A DNA stretch of 20,287 nt from Clostridiales bacterium (GTDB lineage: Bacteria; Bacillota; Clostridia; Oscillospirales; QAKW01), in assembly GCA_003343605.1 (NCBI GenBank), contig QAKW01000088.1:1-20287 (forward strand), read 5' to 3'. The translations under genes and the position numbers were made by a program. Positions within the stretch are counted from its first letter, which is position 1. Each line of letters starts with the position of its first letter. Shown here piece by piece: positions 14,465 through 20,287 of the stretch. The notes below the pieces were generated by a model. That model was given only the letters and a program-made list of their open reading frames with translations. It was not told where the DNA came from and ran no database searches.

Positions 14465-15534
14465 ATCAACCGCCGTTTCTCAGCATCATCGTGCCTGTTT
14501 ATAACAGCGCGCAATACCTGGAAGAAAACATCCGGAGTATCCAGGCCGGTGATTTTACCGATTATGAACTGATCCTCATCAACGATTGCTCCACCGATCA
14601 GACCGGCGCCCTCTGCGACCGTCTGGCGGCGGCAGACGCGCGGATCCGCGTAATCCATCTCACGAAAAACGGCGGCGCAGGGCCGGCGAGAAACCGGGGA
14701 ATCGATCTGGCCCGGGGGCATTATCTGGCCTTCGCGGATGCAGACGATCTGCTGGATCCCACGCTCTTCAGCAGCGTGGCCGCGCGGCTGGTGGAGGCGC
14801 CCGCCGACCAGGCGGTCTGGGGAATTACAGAAAATTATTATGATGAATCCGGCACGCTGATCAGCCGGAACGTGCTGCGCCCCGCGCCCGCCTTCTGCAA
14901 AACGCCGGAGGAGGTGCACCGGGCGGTGCTGGGGCTGGAGCAGAAAACCCTGTTTGGCTATCAGTGCAATCATATGTACCGGCGCGCGCTGCTGGAGGAG
15001 CATCAAATCCGTTTTGCGCATCAGCCGCTCTATGAAGACTTCTTTTTCAATATGCAGGTGATCCGGGTAACCGCTTCCATGCATCTTTTGGATCATGCCG
15101 GCTATTTTTATCAGAAAAGGCCGGAGGGCAGCCTGACCGCCCGGTTTGTGCCGGAATATTTCGCCCTTTCTACCGCACGGATCCAGGCCATGACCAGCGC
15201 GCTGCAGGATTGGGGCGTTTTTACGGAGGAGGCGCGGAATATTCTCGGCAACCTCTATTTCCGCTATATCCTTTCGGCGCTGATGCGCAACTGCGATCCG
15301 CGCGCCGGAATGAGCCACAAAGACCGGGCCGGTTTTATCCGCACGCTCCGTGCTTCCCCGCTTTATCAGATGCTCTGCATCCCCGCCCGCCCCGCGGGCC
15401 TGCCGTTTAAGCTGCTCAAGGCTTCTCTCCGGCATGCGGCGCCCCTTGCGCTGCTGCTGGGGCGCGCGGTCTTTATGATCCGGGAACGGGATACCGCCGG
15501 CTTCAACCGGAAGAAACAAATCAAAGCCCAGTAA
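14461..15534 (+). CDS. Family 2 (GT-A fold) glycosyltransferase
   Basis: This 357-residue protein has the GT2 opening LSIIVPVYNSAQYLEENIRSI (7-27, split here only as a signature), NDCSTDQTG (41-49), GGAGPARNRGIDLARG (71-86) and the metal-binding DADD at 93-96. A later LYEDFFFN carries the likely catalytic acid region. The C-terminal 60 residues are basic and partly hydrophobic (LALLLGRAVFMI), suggesting peripheral membrane contact. It probably adds a sugar to a cell-surface polymer; donor and acceptor are unknown. The ATG overlaps the mfd stop by 4 nt and has AGGAG upstream. Its place at the end of a pth-mfd operon is not functionally explained. Confidence 0.9.
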   Translation: MNQPPFLSIIVPVYNSAQYLEENIRSIQAGDFTDYELILINDCSTDQTGALCDRLAAADARIRVIHLTKNGGAGPARNRGIDLARGHYLAFADADDLLDPTLFSSVAARLVEAPADQAVWGITENYYDESGTLISRNVLRPAPAFCKTPEEVHRAVLGLEQKTLFGYQCNHMYRRALLEEHQIRFAHQPLYEDFFFNMQVIRVTASMHLLDHAGYFYQKRPEGSLTARFVPEYFALSTARIQAMTSALQDWGVFTEEARNILGNLYFRYILSALMRNCDPRAGMSHKDRAGFIRTLRASPLYQMLCIPARPAGLPFKLLKASLRHAAPLALLLGRAVFMIRERDTAGFNRKKQIKAQ

Positions 15535-15542
15535 AGGTAAAA

Positions 15543-15587
15543 GCAGCCCGCGTCCGTAATGGACGCGGGCTGCGCGCTATTCTTTTT
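15543..15587. terminator. bidirectional terminator between the glycosyltransferase and histidine kinase genes
   Basis: A perfect 13-bp GC-rich stem (15543-15555 with 15561-15573) has the loop GTAAT. Plus-strand T residues follow (five T at 15583-15587). On the minus strand the stem is followed by TTTTACCTTTA. The stop codon of the convergent kinase gene (15577-15579) lies between stem and T run. It serves both strands, more strongly by stem than by T-tract. Confidence 0.85.
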
Positions 15588-17205
15588 CCGGCAGCAGCAC
15601 ACGAAAGCAGCTGCCCGCCGCAGGCGCCGATTCCACTTCAATCGTGCCCCCCTGCGCCTCCACCATCAGCTTTGCGATGGAAAGGCCCAGGCCGAAGCCT
15701 TTTTCGTTGTGGGAACTGTCGCCTTTATAAAATCGTTCAAATGCATGGGCGGCTACTTCCGCGCTCATGCCGATTCCGTTATCCGCCACTTCCAGCACAG
15801 CCCTGCCTGCGGGCTGCGAAAGGCGCACGGTAATTTCCCCGTTCTGCGCGGTGAATTTCACGCTGTTATCCAGCAGGATCACCAGAATCTGACGCATCAG
15901 ATTCGGATCACACCACCCTTCCGCCATGCCGAACAGCCGGAAAACCCGATCCGGGTGCATCATGCGGTAATCCTGAAGAATCTCTTTGCAAAGAGAAGAA
16001 AGCTCCGTTGCGCGCAGATCCGCCTGCACCTTTCCGTTTTCACTGCGCGCGATATAAAGCAGCCGATCCAGAAGGATCTGCATATTCTCTGTTTGGGTGA
16101 CAATCGCATCGACGGCTTCCCGGCGCACGGCGGGATCCTCCGCGCCCCAGCGGGAAAGAATGTCGCTATATCCGCTGATCACCGCCAGCGGTGTTCTCAG
16201 CTCGTGCGATGCATCGGAAACAAACTGCTTCTGCCGGAGATAGGCGTCTTCAATTTTATCCAGCATCCGGTTATAGGCATCCACCACTTCCACCAGCTCG
16301 GTGCGGATATTGGCGGTATCCAGCCGTTCCGAAAGGCTCGCGGCCGACATTTCATCCATTGCCCGCCCCAAAACGCCGATCGGGCGCAGCATTTTTCTGG
16401 TCATCCGGTGCCCCACCAGATAGCTGATGCTCACCGCCATGGCGATGGAAAGCAGCAGCAGATTCACCACCACCGAAAGCAGCGCGTTTTCCGTCTTCAT
16501 GCTTTTGGCGAGATTCAGGCTGAAAACCTCCCCGCCTGCGTGCACTCTGGTGGTGAAAATCCGCATATTATCGGTCTGATAGCGAAAAGAAAACGGCTTC
16601 TCCCAGGTTTCATTATAAGGCAGCTGTGCCTCCAGCCCATTCAGGCCATAGGCATAAATCAGGGAACCATCCGCCCGGTAGAGCGCAATATTCATCGCAT
16701 ATTCCTCTGCAATCACTTCGGCAAGCTCCGCCCGCAGGCCGCCGGCCTCCAGCGTACCGGCTACGGTCTGCACCGAATCCGTTGCCCGGCGGTCGATCAC
16801 ATAATAGGAAGCCGCGATCACAAACGCGCCCTGTAATACCGCAAAGGTTAAAAAAATCAGGATATAGCTCAGCGTAAGGCTTCCCGAGAGGGATTCCGGC
16901 GCATGTTCGGTCACGATCTTCACCAAGCTGCCCAGCGCATCCCTCTTTTTCTTTTTGAGCGCGCTCCGTTTTTCCAGATAAATGGATTTCTGAAGAAACG
17001 ATTCCCTTTTATAATCCCGCTTCTCCATCCGGAGCGCTTTTTTCGCATCCCGGCGCGTTTGCTTGGCAGCGGTCTTTTTCTGAAAACGCAGTTCCTCCCT
17101 GCGCATCCGGTGCTGGTAGCGCCGCTTTGCCCGGCCCTTGCGATATTCAAAGCGGAGCTCCTTTTTCAGATGCTTGAATTCCGCCTTGATCTCCTGCTTA
17201 TTCAT
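15577..17205 (-). CDS. Sensor histidine kinase with a long basic N-terminal extension
   Basis: This is a 542-residue membrane kinase. Residues 1-96 are an unusually basic helical region (37 Lys/Arg against 12 Asp/Glu) with no hydrophobic segment. TM1 is at about 111-136, an extracytoplasmic sensor loop of about 105 residues follows, TM2 is at 242-264, and HAMP at 265-322. The HisKA H-box SDASHELRTPL has phospho-acceptor H334. The ATPase domain has N447 (LLDNSVKF), DNGIG (475-479) and GFGLGL (503-508). The start ATG at 17205 overlaps the response regulator stop by 8 nt (ATGAATAA); GTG at 17214 is an alternative. It pairs with the regulator encoded upstream; the signal is unknown. Confidence 0.93.
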   Translation of the reverse strand: MNKQEIKAEFKHLKKELRFEYRKGRAKRRYQHRMRREELRFQKKTAAKQTRRDAKKALRMEKRDYKRESFLQKSIYLEKRSALKKKKRDALGSLVKIVTEHAPESLSGSLTLSYILIFLTFAVLQGAFVIAASYYVIDRRATDSVQTVAGTLEAGGLRAELAEVIAEEYAMNIALYRADGSLIYAYGLNGLEAQLPYNETWEKPFSFRYQTDNMRIFTTRVHAGGEVFSLNLAKSMKTENALLSVVVNLLLLSIAMAVSISYLVGHRMTRKMLRPIGVLGRAMDEMSAASLSERLDTANIRTELVEVVDAYNRMLDKIEDAYLRQKQFVSDASHELRTPLAVISGYSDILSRWGAEDPAVRREAVDAIVTQTENMQILLDRLLYIARSENGKVQADLRATELSSLCKEILQDYRMMHPDRVFRLFGMAEGWCDPNLMRQILVILLDNSVKFTAQNGEITVRLSQPAGRAVLEVADNGIGMSAEVAAHAFERFYKGDSSHNEKGFGLGLSIAKLMVEAQGGTIEVESAPAAGSCFRVLLPEKE

Positions 17206-17878
17206 GATCCGCACCAAACGCGTAGCCCAGCCCCCGCACCGTTCGGAAATAGGGGACCCCGTAGCGGTCGTCGATTTTAGCCCGCAGATACCGGATATAA
17301 ACGTCGATCAGATTGGTATCGCCCATATAATCATAGCCCCAGACGTCCCGGATGATCTTATCCCGGGAGCATACAGCGCCGCTGTGCTCCATAAAATAGA
17401 TCAGCAGTTCGAATTCCTTGCGGGTAAGGATCAGCTCTTCATCCTTGTAATAAGCCCTGCAGGCCAGCCGGTCGGCCCGGATATCGCCGTTTTGCAGCAC
17501 CGTTTCTTCCCCGGCTTCCGGCCGGTGCCGCAGCGCAGCCCGCACCCGCGCAGCCAGCTCCCGCATGGAAAATGGTTTGGTCAGGTAATCGTCCGCCCCC
17601 AGATCCAGGCCCTGAACCCGGTCGTCGATCTCCCCCCGCGCCGTGAGCATGATCACGCCGACCCGGGATTTTTGGCGCAGCTTTGAAAGCAGCGTGAAGC
17701 CATCCATCTTCGGCAGCATAATATCCAGAAGAATCAGATCGTAATCCCCGCTGAGCGCCGCGGAGAGCCCGGCCTCCCCATCATATACGCAGCTGCATTC
17801 ATAGCCCTCCTGGCAAAGCTCCAGCTGAATCATCCGCGCAATATTTATTTCATCCTCAACAACCAGGATTTTTTTCAT
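17198..17878 (-). CDS. OmpR/PhoB-family response regulator
   Basis: This 226-residue two-domain regulator has a receiver domain with the acidic pair in VVEDE (6-10), phospho-acceptor D52 in LLDIMLPK, T79 and K101 in the canonical GADDYLTKPF (94-103). A winged-helix DNA-binding domain occupies about 127-222 (ILTRKEFELLIYF, IDVYIRYLRAKI, FRTVRGLGYAF). The start ATG is one base after the degV stop (TGAGATG), with no strong ribosome site, so translation is probably coupled to degV. It overlaps the kinase gene by 8 nt. Its targets are unknown; it may bind the repeats at 18785-18809. Confidence 0.93.
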   Translation of the reverse strand: MKKILVVEDEINIARMIQLELCQEGYECSCVYDGEAGLSAALSGDYDLILLDIMLPKMDGFTLLSKLRQKSRVGVIMLTARGEIDDRVQGLDLGADDYLTKPFSMRELAARVRAALRHRPEAGEETVLQNGDIRADRLACRAYYKDEELILTRKEFELLIYFMEHSGAVCSRDKIIRDVWGYDYMGDTNLIDVYIRYLRAKIDDRYGVPYFRTVRGLGYAFGADHE

Positions 17879-17879
17879 C

Positions 17880-18740
17880 TCAACGATTATCCCCTTTAAA
17901 GAAAAGTGCCAGTGAGCCGGGGCCGCCGTGGGCGCCTACAACCGGGCCCACCGGCCCGAGCAGAATCTCACCCTGAAACTGCAGCCGCTCCCGAATCAGC
18001 CGCACCAGCTTCTCTGCATCCTCCGGGCAGTCGCCATGGCTCACCGCAATCACATCCTGCGCGGTAAGCGCCGCAATTTTTCCGGCCAGCGTGCGGATGG
18101 CCAGTTCCCGGCCGCGCACCTTCCCCACTGCCACCAGCCGCCCTTCCGAATCCACATGCAGGATCGGCTTGATGCCCAGCGCGGCGCCTACCAGTGCGGT
18201 TGCCGCGCTGATCCGGCCGCCCCTTTTTAAAAACATCAGATCATCAACGGTAAACCACTCGCAGAGCTCCTCTGCCGATTTGCGCGCAAACGCACAGACC
18301 TCCGAAAACGACCGGCCGGCCGCCTTCTGCGCCAGGCAGAGATGTACCAGCAGCCCCAGCCCCAGCGAAGCGGCTTTGGAATCTACCGCTTCCATCGCCC
18401 GCGCCGGGAACTGCTGCCGGAGCTCCTGCAGCGCGCAGAACCCCGACTGAAACGACCCGGACATCCCGGAAGACATTCCCAGATACAGCAGATCAAAGCC
18501 CTGCTCCAGCAAAGGAACGGCCTCCTGGCAAAAAGCGTGAATGCCCACCTGCCCGGTTGTAGCCGTTTTGCCTTTTCTTAATATATCATAAAATTCTTTG
18601 CTTGACAATCCCTTTCCGTCGTCCCGGTATTCCCGGCCGTCTATATAATAAGTGAGCGGAATAACGGCGAGATCCGGATGCGCTTCGATATAACTTCTGG
18701 AAAGATCACAGGTTGATTCCGTAATAATAATAAAAGCCAT
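17880..18740 (-). CDS. DegV family fatty acid-binding protein
   Basis: This 286-residue DegV-fold protein resembles the FakB-type proteins that hold an acyl chain for the fatty acid kinase FakA. Family motifs are IITESTCDLS (5-14), TTGQV (about 61-65), YLGMSSGMSGSF (86-97), VDSKAASLGLG and FLKRGGRIS. No fakA-like gene is visible nearby, so partner and ligand are unassigned. AGAGGTG lies 4 nt before the ATG. It is the first gene of an operon with a response regulator and kinase, one base from the next start. That could link lipid status to signalling, but this is inference. Confidence 0.92.
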   Translation of the reverse strand: MAFIIITESTCDLSRSYIEAHPDLAVIPLTYYIDGREYRDDGKGLSSKEFYDILRKGKTATTGQVGIHAFCQEAVPLLEQGFDLLYLGMSSGMSGSFQSGFCALQELRQQFPARAMEAVDSKAASLGLGLLVHLCLAQKAAGRSFSEVCAFARKSAEELCEWFTVDDLMFLKRGGRISAATALVGAALGIKPILHVDSEGRLVAVGKVRGRELAIRTLAGKIAALTAQDVIAVSHGDCPEDAEKLVRLIRERLQFQGEILLGPVGPVVGAHGGPGSLALFFKGDNR

Positions 18741-18762
18741 GGTGCACCTCTTTCTTTATTTC

Positions 18763-18791
18763 ATTATAAGACATCCGCCGGCGGTTTTCAC
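18763..18791 (-). promoter_or_regulatory. probable degV operon promoter, perfect -10 with weak -35
   Basis: On the minus strand a perfect TATAAT (18763-18768) sits about 23 nt before the degV start codon. The region 17 bp upstream reads GTGAAA (18786-18791), a poor -35. A promoter with a strong -10 and weak -35 often depends on an activator, and the CATTAAA repeats lie exactly over this -35. Confidence 0.6.
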
Positions 18792-18809
18792 ATTAAAATT
18801 TCATTAAAG
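18785..18809. promoter_or_regulatory. 11-bp-phased CATTAAA direct repeats, possible response-regulator operator
   Basis: CATTAAA occurs at 18791-18797 and again at 18802-18808, each preceded by T-rich sequence (TTTTCA and ATTT). The 11-bp spacing is that of tandem half-sites for OmpR/PhoB-family regulators such as Pho boxes. The repeats end 2 bp before the -35 of the rightward promoter and overlap the -35 position of the leftward degV promoter. Both operons encode an OmpR-family regulator. Which one binds is not shown by the sequence. Confidence 0.5.
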
Positions 18810-18810
18810 T

Positions 18811-18839
18811 TTGCCTTTTTGGTCTCTTTATGGTAAAAT
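18811..18839 (+). promoter_or_regulatory. sigma-A promoter of the second two-component system
   Basis: A -35 TTGCCT (18811-18816), a 17-bp spacer and a -10 TAAAAT (18834-18839). The predicted start near 18846 is close to the GGGAGGTGGG ribosome site (18844-18853), giving a very short leader before the ATG at 18858. Confidence 0.75.
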
Positions 18840-18857
18840 AACCGGGAGGTGGGCAAA

Positions 18858-19544
18858 ATGAAAAAAATTTTAATTATTGAAGACGATCAGAACATTCTGG
18901 ACATTGTTTCCTTCAATTTAAAAAAAGAAGGCTACGAGGTGGTCACCGCGGCCGACGGGGAAGACGGCGTGCTGACCTTTGCCGAGCAGCGCTTCGATCT
19001 GGTGCTTCTCGACATTATGATTCCCAAATTCAACGGGCTGGAGGTGCTGGATTCCATCCGGGCGCGTTCCGATGTGCCGGTGATCATCATGAGTGCGAAA
19101 ACCTCGGAAGAAGACCGGCTCGACGGCCTTGCGCGCATGGCCGACGATTACATCTGCAAGCCCTTTTCCATCAAGGAGCTGCTGGCGCGGATCAAGGTTC
19201 ATCTGGCGCGCTATGCCCGGGAAATCGGGGAGCAGAAACAGATTGTTTGGGGCGAATTCACGCTGGATGAAGATCACAAGGAAATTCTGAAAAACGGAAA
19301 TCCGGTTTCCTGCACCAAAAAGGAATTCCAGCTCATGCTCCTGTTTGCCAAAAATCCCGGGCGCTGCTATTCCCGCGAGGAACTCATGCGGGCTCTTTGG
19401 GGCTATCAGCAAATTCAGCCGGAAGACCGGACGGTAGACGTTGCCATCCGGCGACTGCGTGAAAAAATCGAAGAGGATCCCGGCCATCCGCGCTATATCC
19501 TCAGCAAGAGAGGCATCGGCTATGCTGCGGGGAGCGGAAAATGA
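18858..19544 (+). CDS. OmpR/PhoB-family response regulator (second system)
   Basis: This 228-residue regulator has a receiver domain with IIEDD (6-10), phospho-acceptor D52 in LLDIMIPK, S79 and K101. The usual GADDY motif reads MADDY (94-98), so the conserved Gly is replaced by Met. The C-terminal winged helix (about 128-225) has CTKKEFQLMLLF, YSREELMRALWG and VDVAIRRLREKI. The ATG at 18858 is chosen because GGAGGTG lies about 7 nt upstream; a GTG at 18849 would sit inside that site. It overlaps the kinase gene by 4 nt (ATGA). It resembles PhoB/PhoP-type regulators, but no phosphate gene is in view, so no symbol is given. Confidence 0.93.
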   Translation: MKKILIIEDDQNILDIVSFNLKKEGYEVVTAADGEDGVLTFAEQRFDLVLLDIMIPKFNGLEVLDSIRARSDVPVIIMSAKTSEEDRLDGLARMADDYICKPFSIKELLARIKVHLARYAREIGEQKQIVWGEFTLDEDHKEILKNGNPVSCTKKEFQLMLLFAKNPGRCYSREELMRALWGYQQIQPEDRTVDVAIRRLREKIEEDPGHPRYILSKRGIGYAAGSGK

Positions 19545-20287
19545 GAAGGCATCTGCGTTACCGCCTGATGGGCATGATGATGCTGCTTGTGCTGCTGATT
19601 GTTACCTTCGTGGGCGTGATGCTTTTCTCTACGATTGCGCTGGATTACAACCGCAAATTTTACACCGACATGAACGAGCTGGTTGAACGGATCAACTTTT
19701 TTGATATGAATCAGGGCAATATTGTGGAGCTCATCAAATTCCTGCCCCGGCAGGAGACCATCAACCCCCTGACCACCGACCGGAATTATTACATTCTGCG
19801 GGGAGATACCGTGATCAACAGCAATTCCGACGGCGGAATCATCGAAAAAACCGCCAACCTGCAGCATGTGCTGGCCGGCGGCAAAAATAAAACGGCCGGC
19901 ATTTTTTCCAAAGAGCTGGATTTTGCCTGTAATCTGGCCGAATCGGATTATACCCTCTATGTCGTGGATCACCGCTCCGAGCTGATTTCCTCCATCCGCG
20001 CCTATATCGCCCTGTTTTTTCAGGCGCTGCTGATCGGAAGCGCGCTGACCGTTGCGCTGAGCTTTTTATTCGCCCGGCGGTTTCTGATTCCGATTCAGCG
20101 GCTGACCAAAAGCGCGAAGGCCATGCAGGAGGAGGGGGAGTTTACGCAAATCCCCGCCACCACCAAAGATGAAGTGGGGGAGCTGACCCGCGTATTCAAC
20201 GAGATGGGCGTTCGGATCACGAAAAATATCAATATGCTGCAGGAGCTGCTGCGCAATATCCCCAAACCGCTTTTCGCCACCAACGAG
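19541..20287 (+). CDS. Sensor histidine kinase, 3' end cut by window edge
   Basis: Only the first 249 residues are present and the frame is open to the right edge. TM1 is at about 9-31 (MGMMMLLVLLIVTFVGVML). An extracytoplasmic domain of about 130 residues follows (DYNRKFYTDMNELVERINFF onward), then TM2 at about 165-187. A HAMP domain begins at FARRFLIPIQRLTKSAKAM, with DEVGELTRVFNEM. The last residues, LLRNIPKPLFATNE, suggest that a PAS domain starts here, as in PhoR-like kinases. The catalytic core lies beyond the window. The start ATG overlaps the regulator's stop (ATGA), with GGGGAG upstream. Confidence 0.92.
   Translation, partial: MRRHLRYRLMGMMMLLVLLIVTFVGVMLFSTIALDYNRKFYTDMNELVERINFFDMNQGNIVELIKFLPRQETINPLTTDRNYYILRGDTVINSNSDGGIIEKTANLQHVLAGGKNKTAGIFSKELDFACNLAESDYTLYVVDHRSELISSIRAYIALFFQALLIGSALTVALSFLFARRFLIPIQRLTKSAKAMQEEGEFTQIPATTKDEVGELTRVFNEMGVRITKNINMLQELLRNIPKPLFATNE

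Noticed and set aside
14338..15519. 393-codon minus-strand frame opposite the glycosyltransferase
   Set aside because: The plus-strand frame has clear GT2 motifs; the antisense product has none.
15559..16836. 425-codon open frame on the plus strand opposite the histidine kinase
   Set aside because: It overlaps the kinase catalytic motifs on the other strand and gives a His/Arg/Gln-rich sequence with no recognisable domain.
18858..20287. Naming the pair phoB/phoR
   Set aside because: Architecture and the operator-like repeats are compatible, but no pst or pho genes are in the window and the kinase is incomplete.

Overview
The window looks like ordinary chromosome of a GC-rich, spore-forming, Gram-positive member of the class Clostridia, possibly Oscillospirales or a relative. 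The evidence is a dipicolinate synthase pair (dpaA/dpaB), a DnaD-type protein next to a DnaC/DnaI-type helicase loader, a reverse-order rubrerythrin, DegV, strong Shine-Dalgarno sites, and consensus sigma-A promoters with 17-bp spacers. The taxonomic placement is inference from gene families.

Layout: (1) 1-66, 3'-truncated tRNA-Arg(ACG), minus strand, with its promoter. (2) 185-1550, dpaA-dpaB for spore dipicolinate. (3) 1583-2554, a convergent SPFH/stomatin-like gene with its own promoter. (4) 2613-2854, a structured non-coding stretch with a 21-bp direct repeat whose two copies covary as hairpins, an AT- and purine-rich tract, and three TTTTNCACA words. (5) 5855 down to 2904, a minus-strand operon: lipoprotein ApbE, NusG domain II protein, Gx transporter, DUF4364 winged-helix protein, reverse rubrerythrin. 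(6) 5945-6861, divergent pair: CBM9-like protein and a small unknown protein. (7) 10313 down to 6882, minus-strand operon: DnaD-like, DnaC/DnaI-like, TrmN6-like methyltransferase, RsmI. (8) 10462-15534, divergent plus-strand operon: pth, mfd, a family 2 glycosyltransferase. (9) 18740 down to 15577, minus-strand operon: DegV, OmpR-family response regulator, histidine kinase with an unusual basic N-terminal extension. (10) 18858 to the right edge, a divergent second two-component system whose kinase is cut by the window end.

The genes are packed tightly, with many 1-, 4- or 8-nt stop/start overlaps. Each of three convergent junctions has one hairpin that can terminate both strands. No CRISPR array, insertion sequence, prophage or defence cassette is visible. 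The most interesting items are the covarying repeat upstream of the SPFH gene, the ApbE/NusG-II/Gx flavinylation-type module joined to rubrerythrin, the basic extension on the kinase, and the 11-bp-phased operator-like repeats between the two signalling operons. I do not see clear evidence of a wholly new system.
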